Assembly (NCBI GenBank): GCA_002049455.2
Contig: KV918870.1
Span: forward strand, 149,355-213,354
Direction: 5' to 3'
Length of the DNA stretch: 64,000 nucleotides
DNA from: Porphyra umbilicalis
Lineage: Eukaryota > Rhodophyta > Bangiophyceae > Bangiales > Bangiaceae
The position numbers and the translations under genes are program-made. Below are positions 30,175-39,951 of this stretch, one piece after another. Below the pieces are notes generated by a model. The model saw only the letters and a list, made by a program, of their open reading frames with translations, was not told the origin of the DNA and ran no database searches. The number at the start of each line of letters is the position of its first letter. The stretch's first letter is position 1.

Positions 30175-31917
30175 TCAACGCCGGGAAGACGCCCAACGAG
30201 TGACTGTGTCAACCAAGCCAGCAGGGAGGTCCCCAATGGACGAGTGGTCCTCTCCGGCGTCTCCCCACTTACTCAAAATGAGCGCCGCCACAGCCGTTAA
30301 GGCCAAAGATGACCCCGACACGTTGTGCCCCCGGACAAACTGGGCCTCCATACCCGCTCGCGCCTTGCCGACAAAGCCGCTTCTATCAGTCGAAGGGCTT
30401 GGCCCATAAACGAAGACGCCGAGGCTCTCGGAAAGCTCCACTGGTCCGAGGCGGTTGATCGCGACGTCTTCATTAGACGCCGATGCCAATCCAGGACCCC
30501 CGCGCATCTCAGCTACCATCAATTGGTTCTCTCCCACCCGACCGACTCGCGGTGCCGGGGTGCTGGCCCCAGCCACCCCAGGCTGGCCCGTAGACCCATT
30601 GCGAAGGTTGTGCGCGTCCCTATGCAAGGAGAACGACGAAACCGAGATAGGCAAACACACAGGCGATATAGTTAGTTCCCGATTGAAGCTGTCTCTCGTG
30701 GCTGGAAAACGCGAAGAAAGGGAGTACAATACAGTCAAGGCAACGGGGGAGGAGACACCGCCAACATATAACCAAACCGACCCAACTGGTCCACTCAGCA
30801 TGCTCATTAACGCGCCAATGCGGTCCACGTGGCTTTTGTGCTTAGTTGCGCTTGCCTTCTCAAGCCGCTTGTGAAGCCCATGTCGAACCACATCTGAGTT
30901 CGGGATCTCTCCAGGAGCCAACTCTTTAAACTCGATGCCAGCCTGCATTGCTCCAGCTAACAGCAAGGCGGTGTTCTCATTCATGCCCCCCGAAATCCCA
31001 CCCGCATAGGCCTTATGGTAGGCAACTCCAAAAGGGTTGGTCACGAGAGCCGCTCGTGCGTGCGGCCCTGTCAGCGCGTCCGCCACACGGGTCATGGAGG
31101 CAGCTCGGGCCGCCGGGGGTAGGCTTGTTACGTCTGTTCGCAGCGCCGCCTTCTTTCGAAAGGCGACGGCCTCGCCCCTGTCTGCTTTCAGGGCTGCTGC
31201 ACGGCGTGCCGACTCTGCCTCGCGCTCGAGATGCACGGGCTGCGTCTTGCTACACACCATGAAGCGGGGCTCGAAGCGCGTCTTCTCTTTTTGACGATAG
31301 ACAGCCGACCTGTTTGAGTCCGTCGTAGGGTGAAGGCCTTCGTCAAAGACATGGTATGGGGAAGATGTCCCTCCTCAAAGCACAGTGTACAGCTGTGCAG
31401 CACCAGTAGCGGATGTCCAATAGCAATGATCAGCGAGTGACAATGACAGTGCCACGAGAGTCAGTATCTGTCACCGAACGACGAAGCGAGAGAAAATAAG
31501 CTGTACAAGACACGAGAAATAGACATCCCAACCGCAACAGAAAAAAGAAATGGAAACGCACACTGCAGTCTTCGGGCAAGTTTTCTTAGTAGCATTAGAG
31601 CATGGACAATGCTCGGTCCGAAACTCGACGGGGACGGTCGGGCTGGACAGGCACTCGCGGCTCCGAGCGCCGCACGTGCCGCCGTTGTGCTTATCGTGCG
31701 AAAACCGCTTGCGGTACCCGCAAATCGAGCACGCCTGACCCGAGTGGGACTCCGCCTCCTCCCCACCCGATCCATCGTCAGCCGGAGCACCCCCGCCCAG
31801 CTGCGGAGCCCCCGCAGACCCAATCGAGGACAGCGGTGTGGAGCACCCAGAACCCGCCGCATCGGTTGTCCCGACGGGGCTTACGCGAACCGGTGTCACC
31901 GCATCGTCAGTCACCAT
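30175..31917 (-). CDS. zinc-finger-like hypothetical protein, probably two exons
   Basis: The first exon starts at ATG 31917 and encodes a Ser/Gly/Ala-rich leader, then a Cys/His cluster: CSICGYRKRFSHDKHNGGTC, a Cys at ARSRECLSS, and EHCPCSNATKKTC. The second exon runs from about 31385 to TGA/stop at 30175; its frame is open well upstream of Met 31260 (VFDEGLHPTT ... EKTRFEPRF). A plausible intron lies between about 31560 and 31385, with acceptor after TTTGAG. The second part has a charged helix (LEREAESARRAAALKADRGE), a possible hydrophobic segment (MSMLSGPVGSVWLYVGGVSSPVALTVLYSL) in two stretches, and an unknown C-terminus. It converges on the IS630-type transposase with a 98-base gap. It could be a second gene of that transposon or a host gene. 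I do not recognise the family. Confidence 0.5.
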
Positions 31918-32164
31918 CGGGCACGTTGGTACGGACCAGTTTCAGGTGTGGAACCACGACGCTGGCGCGAATCCGCTGGGAGCGGCAGGGGAAGAGGACG
32001 GCGCGACGACGTCGGTGCCGGACGGAACTGGGACGTCACTGACGCACAAATTTTGAATTTCGACCGTCTGGGACACCTATCGCAGCTGAATCGTACTGCT
32101 TCCGGGTCATTGTGAGAGAGGGGGGGCCCCGGGGGGCTCAGCGAACAGCCACCCCCCACGCCGC

Positions 32165-32385
32165 ATAATGCGCCACGAGAGGCGGCATGGCGCAAAATTC
32201 AGTTTGAGCAGGCCGTCGACGTGCAGACATGGATCGCGGGAGCGCGCATCGAGCGCACGCCTCTGTTGAGAACGCCACTGAGGTGGGGGGGGCGAGGGTA
32301 TGCAGTCCGGACCCCTCATGGATGCCGTTTCAGCCGGAACGGTGGCCAAATTGCGCTTGGGACGAGGGGGGGGGGGCGGAGACGT
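32165..32385 (+). repeat. dispersed repeat family C, copy 2
   Basis: This is the plus-strand counterpart of 19905-20195. It encodes WIAGARIERTPL and VCSPDPSWMPFQPERWPN in frames matching copy 1. The similarity fades at both ends. Confidence 0.65.
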
Positions 32386-32598
32386 GTAATCGCTCTCATA
32401 GCAGCCATTGAGCCAGGCGCGCCCCTCCGACGAACCTTGGTAATACTAGCATTGATCAGGGTCCATCAAAGCTGCATCAAAGCTATCTAGAATATTTAAG
32501 TGGACCGGGAGAGTAAACGCAGTGGCAGCTTCCTTGACCAATGAGAGCCTCTGATTTCATATATATGCACCCTCGTTTTCAGCCCCACTGCGGGGGGG

Positions 32599-32644
32599 AC
32601 TGGACCATCCAGGCGCACGTCGACGTGCGCCTGGATGGTCCAGT
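32599..32644. repeat. 46-bp perfect palindrome
   Basis: The sequence is its own reverse complement over 46 bases, centred between 32621 and 32622 on GACGTC-like CACGTCGACGTG. There is no loop. It could extrude a cruciform or fold into a hairpin if transcribed. Long C-rich low-complexity DNA (32680-32790) follows. Confidence 0.95.
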
Positions 32645-34314
32645 GACGCGTCAGGGTACAGTACGAAGAAAGGCACTCCCCCCCCTGCCGCCTGCCCCCC
32701 CGTTGCCGCCCCCCCGCCCCCCCGCCGCCCGCCCCCCCGCCGCCCGCCCCCCCCGCCGCCTGCCCCCTCCGTTGCCGCCTGCAACCCGCCGCGCTGCTTC
32801 CCCCCCCCAGCTGCAACCGCTGCCTGTCAGGGCCGCCCAGCCCCCTGCTTGCGGCGCCCGCCTGGCCTGGCCTGGCCTGGCCTGGCCACCGCCACCGCCG
32901 CGGCCGCCGCCGCTGCCGCCGTCGCTACTCCCTGCTGTCGGTTGCCTCTGTCAGTAGCCTCTCTCCCCAGCTTCCGCCGCTGCTCGGCCGCTGGCGCAGC
33001 CGGTGTGCCACTTCCACGTCACTACCGCTTCCCGGCCGCCGCCCGGTCGCCCCCGCTGCTGCATCCTTCCCCCTGCTGCCGCTAGCTTCAGCGCCCGTCA
33101 TCCCCGCCGCCGCCACTCCGCGGTCGCCACTGTCGCCAGCCCCCTCCTCCCCTTCAGCTGCTGCCTGGCCGCCGCCGCTGCCCGCGTGCTGCTCCTCCCG
33201 CTCGCTGTTGCTGCTCCTGTTGACTACCATCTGCGTTGGGGGTTGTATTACTTTGTGTGCTTGCTGAGGGACCTGGGGGGTGTAGGGACCGACTCTCAGA
33301 TGCTGGGCAGCAGGTTGTGGGCTGCGGGAGGTTGGGAGGCTGTTGTCAGATTCTGTCATGTTGAGGGGTAAAAATGAACACGAAGAAGTCGCCTGTGCGC
33401 TTAGCCACCTATACCACTGTTCATAGCGCAGTCGATAGACCCAGGAAAGACGGAGAAAAAAATTGGCGTTACTCATGTATTCTGAAGAAGTGTCATCCGC
33501 ACCCCCCGCCTGGACCGATTTGGGGTCCCTGAGAGAGCAATCTGGATCGGACCTACGTTGGTTCGCACGACATGTCATAGTGACACATGGGTCTTGTACC
33601 TTTTTCTCTCAGTCCTGTCTGGACCTATTGAGGGTGCTGGGAACGTTGATGGTACTGGCTAAGGTCGCAAACACTTCCTTCCTGTTGTTTTCTATACCCC
33701 AAAAATTCCACATGAGAGGTCACACAGCATCCCACCAGGAGCCCACCGCAGCAGCGCCACGCTTTCTCGACGAGACCAGACACACCCACCAGCAGCTCCG
33801 CACACCCCTTGGTAACAGACACAGCATCTACCGTGGCAGGCGCCTCCCCACCACCACCAGGACCGCCCCTGTCGCCACGGCACGGCGCCATCGCCGCCGC
33901 CGACGGGCCTGCAACACAGGTCCCCGTGTGGCGGCGCATGGGTGGCGCGCCCCAGGCATGCCACAGCGGCGACCGCTGCCGCGGCGACGGCGACGGCAGC
34001 CAGAGCGACGGCAGAGGCGGCGGAGGCAGGAGCAACGGGGCGGCGGTGGCAGGGGTGGCAACGGGGGCAGCGGCGGCGTCACCCCCACCACGACTGCAGC
34101 GGCAGCCCGCGCGACAACCGGGGCGGTGGCGACAGGAAGGCGCCGCAGCGGCGGCCGAGCCGCGGTTGCGGCGGCGGCGGCGGGAGCGGTGCCGGTGGCG
34201 GGCGCAGCGCCGCAGCGGCGGCCGAGCCACGGCGGTGTGGGAGGCGGCGGCGGCCGCCACGGTGACGCACAGGCGTGCGGCGGCGGCGGCGGCAGCGGTG
34301 GCGGCGGCGGCGGA

Positions 34315-34380
<66 letters not shown>

Positions 34381-34885
34381 TGCGACAGTGCCCGTGCCGG
34401 GGGCGGGCGCGGCTCCGCAGCGGCGGCCGAGCCACGGTGGCGTAGGAGGCGGCGGTGGTGGTGGCGGGGTGAGCGTGGCACCGAAGCGGCGGCCCAGCCG
34501 CGGCGGCGGCGGCAGCGTCGGGGGCGGGGGCGGGGGCGGCGCCGCAGCGGCGGCTGCCGTCTCGGCGACGGCAACGGCAACGGCACCCAGAGCGATGGCC
34601 AAGGAGACAGTAGCGGTGGGGGTGGCGGCAGGGGTGATGGGGTCGGCGGGGGCGGCGGGCGTAGCGGAGGTGGTGGGGGTGGCGGGGGGGAAAGGGATTG
34701 GTGGCGAGGGTGGACGGAGCGGCTGGTCGGGCTGCGGCTCCCAGGGGGGTGATTGGGCAGGGTCCCGAAAACGGCTGTGAGCGCCGCCAGACGGCCCGAC
34801 AGACTGGGCCTCGAAGGCGCCATGACGTGTCAATTACAGCCAATCAGATGCCTGCGTCAGACTGGCCTCAGCTTTGACGCACCCT
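32645..34885. repeat. low-complexity GC-rich region with GGC expansion
   Basis: The first part (32680-33200) is made of CCGCC/CCCCG tracts and a short CCTGG repeat at 32863-32885. After a gap with no recognised gene (33240-33900) comes a GGC/GCG-rich block, 33900-34730. It contains an uninterrupted (GGC)22 run at 34315-34380 inside an impure run from about 34277. The long Gly-, Ala- or Pro-rich frames in all directions here are a result of the triplet repeat and are not called as genes. Confidence 0.75.
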
Positions 34886-34929
34886 GATCAATGCTAGAGT
34901 TTCCTGTCTTGCTCCGACAGGCTGCACGT

Positions 34930-35330
34930 CGCCGAATGATCACCCAACAGACCGCAACAGACGTCCAACACCACACAATCTGTCACATTTTGGCGACAAC
35001 GCGGTGTGCGACAGCCGCGGCGACTGCCGGCGCGTCCAGCCCGAACGCGAATGACGACGATCGGATTCATGAGCGGATCTGGGCTGCCAGTCTCTTCGAA
35101 AACCTCGTTGACGATCGAATCACAAGTTCCATTGCAATCGACCCTGAACGCGACAGCAGAACACGCTGAGCAAATTGAGGCCAATCATCCTGTGGTATTT
35201 GATTGTACGAACTTAAGGCTCACAGGAACATCCGGCTTTCCACCTGGCTTGAGCGCCGATGCATCGCTGGATCTTCCTGGAACCGACGCCGCTGGTTTCT
35301 GGCACACGGCGTGTCGCGCGGCAGTCAAAT
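34930..35330 (+). repeat. dispersed repeat family A, copy 2
   Basis: This is the plus-strand counterpart of 190-625 (minus). One shared frame encodes TRMMTIGF-like and STLNATAEHAEQIE peptides in both copies. The copy is followed after about 85 bases by repeat B. Confidence 0.7.
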
Positions 35331-35413
35331 TGGCAGTGGGCCCGCCACACCAGTTTGTGATGACGAGGTCGCCGTTGAAGTTGCACATTAGCGGTTTGCT
35401 GGGAGGTTTGAAA

Positions 35414-35795
35414 TTCCCTGGCCTTTAGGACAGGGTGCTCTCAAAGTGTAGTGATGCACACATATACTTAGATCACGGGACTTGCTCTCCGTTTCAGAGG
35501 TGGCAGTCTGCAGTCGTGTCCTCAGAGATCTGAGGGCGTGTCAGCGTTGGAAGGGTCGCGATGACGCTAAAAGCGAATAGAGTTATGTGGCTGAGAAGGA
35601 CAGTCCTGTCACAAGGGCCACAGGGCCCGGACGGCGCCAACCCCCCTGCCCCCCCCCACCGCCCCGAGTTGCGCGCGGCGACCGCGCGCAGCGACTTCCG
35701 AGGGCTCGACGCGCCCGCGATGACCCGCGGGTGATCGTGCCTGCGCGCCGGCTTCTGTTTCGGCGGCTCGTCGGCGGTTTCTGACGCCATCTAGC
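35414..35795 (+). repeat. dispersed repeat family B, copy 1 (short form)
   Basis: A 380-bp unit nearly identical to 49751-49975 plus 50812-50945. The shared blocks include GGACAGGGTGCTCTCAAAGT at the left and GATGACCCGCGGGTGATCGT at the right. This copy lacks the 817-bp segment that splits copy 2. Confidence 0.85.
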
Positions 35796-36590
35796 GGCGC
35801 GGTGAAAGGCGCCCCGTCGCGCGGCAATCGGTCCCACCCGCCGGCCCGTACGCCGCGTCGGCCGCCCCGCCCGCCGTGCGCTGGTGCGCTGCGCGGCGAA
35901 GTGACAGTCCCTTCCGTGAGCGTCAGGCGACGCCGGCGGGCCGCCGCCGTTGCGGTGGCGGCGGCGGCGGCACCCCTTTCTCCGCCCCACGCTCCCCCCG
36001 TTACGGCAGCGTGGCTGTACGAGCCCCAGTGCGCGCTCGCGGCTATGGAGTTGGCCGGCGTGCCCGGTGTCGAGGCGTCGCCGAGCGCGCCACCGCCCTG
36101 AAGGCCAGGGTATTGCACGCACGTGCCTGGAATCACCACGTGGGCAGTCTCTTTTGCCACGACGTCAATTTAGCACCACTTGTCCGTGAAATAAGTGACA
36201 TGTCGGTGTCACTGTTGGTTTCCGCCGACTGACGGGTTTTTTGTGATACGACTGTACTGATGGGGATTTTCCTCCCGCCTACACCATGGAAAGACGACAT
36301 GGTGTTGTGGAAGGACTCACAGAAGCAGCGGGAGGCAGCCCACAAAAGTTTCACAGTACGGCTGTCCAACGGCTGCCCCCCAACTGGTAGTGAAGCGCAA
36401 GCGGGCGCCCCTTGACATCCGGGCTCGCCGTATCCTGCTCGTTGTCTTGCGGTGCTCATGTCAGTGCAATGAGCTTCAGTCAACCGCCAAACGAAAGTCT
36501 TGCACTATAGTTTGTGCCCAAAAACTGGCCCATTTAACGGGGTTCCGTAAAAACGGCTGCGTCGAAAAGAGTCAAAACGGCGCGCGTGTC
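35796..36590. other. no gene recognised
   Basis: 35800-36100 is GC-rich with an unsupported long minus frame lacking an ATG. 36100-36590 is of more ordinary composition, with no motif found. Confidence 0.35.
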
Positions 36591-37211
36591 GCCGTCGCCT
36601 GTGCCGCCTGCCCGACGCGGCGCTCGATCGGGGGGACGGGGGGACGGGGGGACGGGTCCGCCGCCGCCCTCCCGGTCGGCGGCGGCGGTGATGTGCAGGA
36701 CGGCGGGCGGAGACGATCCGGCGGCGGGTCCGCCGCGAGCAGCAGCGCCGCCGACCGTGGCGCCGCAGCCGCCGCGCCCGCGTCCAGCAGCGCGGGCGAC
36801 ACAACCCCGCGAGCAGCGGCAGCAGCCGCGCCACGTGCGGCAGCAGCGCCGACGGGCGGTCGGCGAGCGCCGCGGTGGCGGTGGTGACGACCATCACGCC
36901 CGTCGAGTGCGTCGGGTGGGTGAGGGAGACGGCGCGGCCACAGGGGGACGGGTGGGAAGCGGGGAACCACAGGGGCTGACGACGGTCGGGACGCCAACAC
37001 GAGGACCAACAGAGGCCGGAGGCCGGCAGCACGCTCGGCGACAAGCTCAGCCCCACGGTCGGGTCCACGGCCGTCACACCGAGCCAGGCGACTACCATCA
37101 GGGAAAAAAAAACACGCCACGCCGCACGACGCACACAACCACACACGCTCGTGGCGAGGTCCCGTCAGCCCACATGCGTCCCGGAACCGCCCCCCCCCCC
37201 CCCATCCCCGG

Positions 37212-38056
37212 TCAAGCCGGCCCCGCATCCAACTCCCACACTCGCAACCCCGGCTGCACGCGGCACAGCGCGTCGACGGCCTCGGCGACGGCCTCGGCTT
37301 CCGGCGAGTCCCCCCCCCCCCCCCCCCCCCCCCGCCGGCACCATTGTCAGCGCCAGCTCCTCCAACAGCGGCAACGACGCGAGCAGGTACACGCCCGTCC
37401 CCCACTCGCCCGCCCACCCGTCCACGGTCAGGCGGCGGAGGCCCTGCGACGCGTGGGCGACCGCAAACACCAGCGCCGCGGCGGCGCCGACGCCAAACGT
37501 CGGCCCCCGCAGCTCGAGGTCGACGCGGTGGGGGGGGTAAACGCCGCCGCGGCGGCGGGCGTCCACTTGCCGCCGACCAAACACAGGCGCGTTAGTGAGG
37601 GGAGGGCGGAGAGGGCGCGCCCGAGGGCGACGGTGGGCGCGTCGCGGCCGCCGCCGCCGCCGCCGCCGCGGCGGCGGGCGCGGGGGGGGGGGGGGGGGGG
37701 GCGCCACCGTCAGGTCCGTCGTGTCGCGCAGCGCGGCTGCCCACAGGCCGTCGGTGGCGGCGGCCGGCTCGTCGAGGCGGCCAAAGGTGACGGCCGCGGG
37801 GGAGCGGGCGCCCGCCCGCAGCGCGGGTGAGGAGCGCCGGCAGACCCGCCGGGGCCACGCCGGGGAGCGTCAGCGCGGTGAGCGGGCACGCGGCGCACAG
37901 GCCCGCCACGGCCGTCACGCCGTCAAGCTTTCCGTCAAGCACCGCCTCGCGCAGGCGCGGAAACGAAAAGCCCACCCGCCCGTCGGGCACGGGTGCGCCG
38001 CCGCCGCCGCCGCCGCTGCCGCCGCTGCCCGCCGCCGCCGTTGCCGGCGACGCCCG
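37212..38056 (-). CDS. leucine-rich-repeat-like protein (frame breaks at C runs)
   Basis: On the minus strand, successive segments in different frames read as one leucine-rich-repeat-like protein: FSFPRLREAVLDGKLDGVTA and LTALTLPGVAPAGLPALLTR (about 37850-37985); AAVTFGRLDEPAAATDGLW and DTTDLTVA (about 37710-37800); ALSALPSLTRLCLVGGKWTP (about 37545-37610); LRRLTVDGWAGEWGTGVYLL then LPLLEELALTM (about 37340-37450); VDALCRVQPGLRVWELDAGP and a stop at 37212-37214. The frame switches fall at homopolymers: 37682-37700 (G), around 37531-37537 (G) and 37312-37332 (C). The N-terminus is unknown; the 21-bp minisatellite lies just upstream or inside it. F-box/LRR proteins have this appearance, but no F-box was seen. 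Confidence 0.55.
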
Positions 38057-38057
38057 C

Positions 38058-38288
38058 GTGAGACGGAAATGCGCCCGTGTGAGACGGAAATGCGCCCGTG
38101 TGAGACGGAAATGCGCCCGCGTGAGACGGAAATGCGCCCGCGTGAGACGGAAATGCGCCCGCGTGAGACGGAAATGCGCCCGCGTGAGACGGAAATGCGC
38201 CCGCGTGAGACGGAAATGCGCCCGTGTGAGACGGAAATGCGCCCGTGTGAGACGGAAATGCGCCCGTGTGAGACGGAAATGCGCCCGC
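38058..38288 (-). repeat. 21-bp minisatellite, 11 units
   Basis: Eleven head-to-tail 21-bp units (plus strand GTGAGACGGAAATGCGCCCG plus C or T) fill 231 bp with no length change. The last base of the unit varies: the preceding dinucleotide runs C,T,T,C,C,C,C,C,T,T,T across the array. As 21 is a multiple of three, every frame stays open; on the minus strand one frame reads AHFRLTR eleven times. It sits at the 5' side of the LRR-like gene. Confidence 0.95.
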
Positions 38289-39951
38289 CTCTTTTGAGGG
38301 AGGCGCCCCCCCCCCGCCGGTCGGCTGGCTCGGTCTGCGGGCGGCCACCGCGACGGCCGCGGTGGCGACGCCGTCCCGCCAAAGAATGCAGCGACTCGGA
38401 TGACTTGGACCCCGCGCTTGATCAAATGCTCTGAGTTTCCCACCTAAATCCTACTGCCCGGCCGCATGCAACCCACAGACCGCAGCGCGCCTCGCTGGCG
38501 CGCTGACAGCATCCATCCAACCACGACGTGCAGCGCGCAGCAACCCCGGGGTTGGGCCCCCCACCGCCGCCGTCCAATCTCCCCACCTGCCACGCCCGCC
38601 ACGCAAGCTCGCGGCCGGCGGGCACCGCGACCGCCAGTGCCACGGCGCTGGCGGCGCGCGCGCCGCGCCCCCGGTCTGAACAGGGCGACTGCTCCCCACC
38701 GCCCCCTCCCCCCTCCCCCGCCCCCCCCCCTCCCATTTCCCGCTTGCGCGGCGGCCCGTTTAGCGTGCCCCGCCGCGTCGTGACGCGACCGTGCGCGGCG
38801 GCGGCGCGGGGCGTGGCCCAGCGGCGGCCGCCCGCGCCGCCGGCGCGGCCGGTGGGTGTGCCCGGCCCGACGGCCCTCGTGGTCGGGGACGTGCCTCCCC
38901 CCCCCCCTCCCCCCTCTCGTCCGACCCGTCCCCGCCGCCCCGCCGCCGCCGACCCCGCCGACGCTGCTCGCGCACCCGTCTGCGCGCCGTAGCGTGTTGT
39001 CGACGCTGCGCGGCGCGGCGGCGGCGCCGGTTTGGGCGCGCGCCGCGCGCGGGGGCCGACGCGGGAGCGGCGGTCGGCAGCGCCGTGCAGGGCGCGCCCC
39101 TCCCCCCCCCCTCCCTCCCTCTATGTAGCGCGCCGCCCGGCGGCCGTGGCACCAGGCGCGGTCCGCGAGTGGGTTTTTTTTGTTGGTGTCCGTGTTTGTG
39201 GCACGCAGGGGGGGGGTGGTGGCGCCAGGGGGGGGGGGCGGCACGTGGTGCTCGAGCGTGGGGGACGGCGGGAGCGGGGTAGGGTGCGGCCACCCGCCGC
39301 CGCCCGTGGCACTCTGCGGCGGGCCGACACGTCCCGGGTCGGCCGTCGCGCCGTGCAGCTGGGGCCCGAGGCCTGGGCGGGGAGGGGAGTGGGGGGCGCA
39401 CCCATCGGGTTTGGACGGCGTGCGGGGGATTGGGGGGGCGGTGGCCGCCCGGCAGGGTCGGTACCCGCGACCGCGGACCACGCGTGGCGGCGAGAGGGGA
39501 GGGTGCCAGCTGGCCGCTGGCTGCCGCCGGCCCGGCGCGGCCGGCAGGCTGCCGGTGCCGGGCGTCGGGGGGCGCTTTCGCGTCCAGGCCGTGACTTGCG
39601 CTTGTTGCGGTGGCAAAGGCGCCGGGCACCGCCAACGCCGCCCCGCGTCGGCACCGTCCTTTCCAAGCGGCGGCCGCCCCCGCCACATGTAGTGGGCTTT
39701 TCAGCGCGGTGCCTCTTGTCAGCAGCGCCGACGCCGGAGCCTTCCCCTGGTGGCTTGCCGCGTCGCTGTCTGCCACGGCCGCTCACCCCGTGGTGGCCAC
39801 TACCGTCGCTGCCGTTGCTCTTGTCACGGTGGTTTCTCGGTCGTGCCGGTTGCACCTCCCTCCTGTGCCCTTCCTTCCTGCCCTTGACGTCTGGTAGTCT
39901 GCCGCCCCGGCCCTCGTCTTGGTGCCGCCGCGGACAGCAGCGGGTGCCCAC
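38289..39951. other. GC-rich spacer between divergent genes
   Basis: This is the interval between the 5' end of the minus-strand LRR-like gene and the start of the plus-strand C2H2 gene. It is very rich in C and G runs and CpG. Long frames on both strands are Arg/Pro/Ala-rich, lack ATG starts and show no motifs. A shared CpG-island-type promoter region is likely but is only inferred. Confidence 0.4.

Noticed and set aside
33463-34850. Long glycine-, alanine- or proline-rich open frames of 300-430 codons on both strands
   Set aside because: They exist in nearly all frames at once and follow from the GGC/GCG repeat, which contains no stop codons. No globular segment or ATG context supports a gene.
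35609-36160. 183-codon minus-strand frame with some balanced composition
   Set aside because: It starts only at GTG, overlaps repeat B, and has no family motif.
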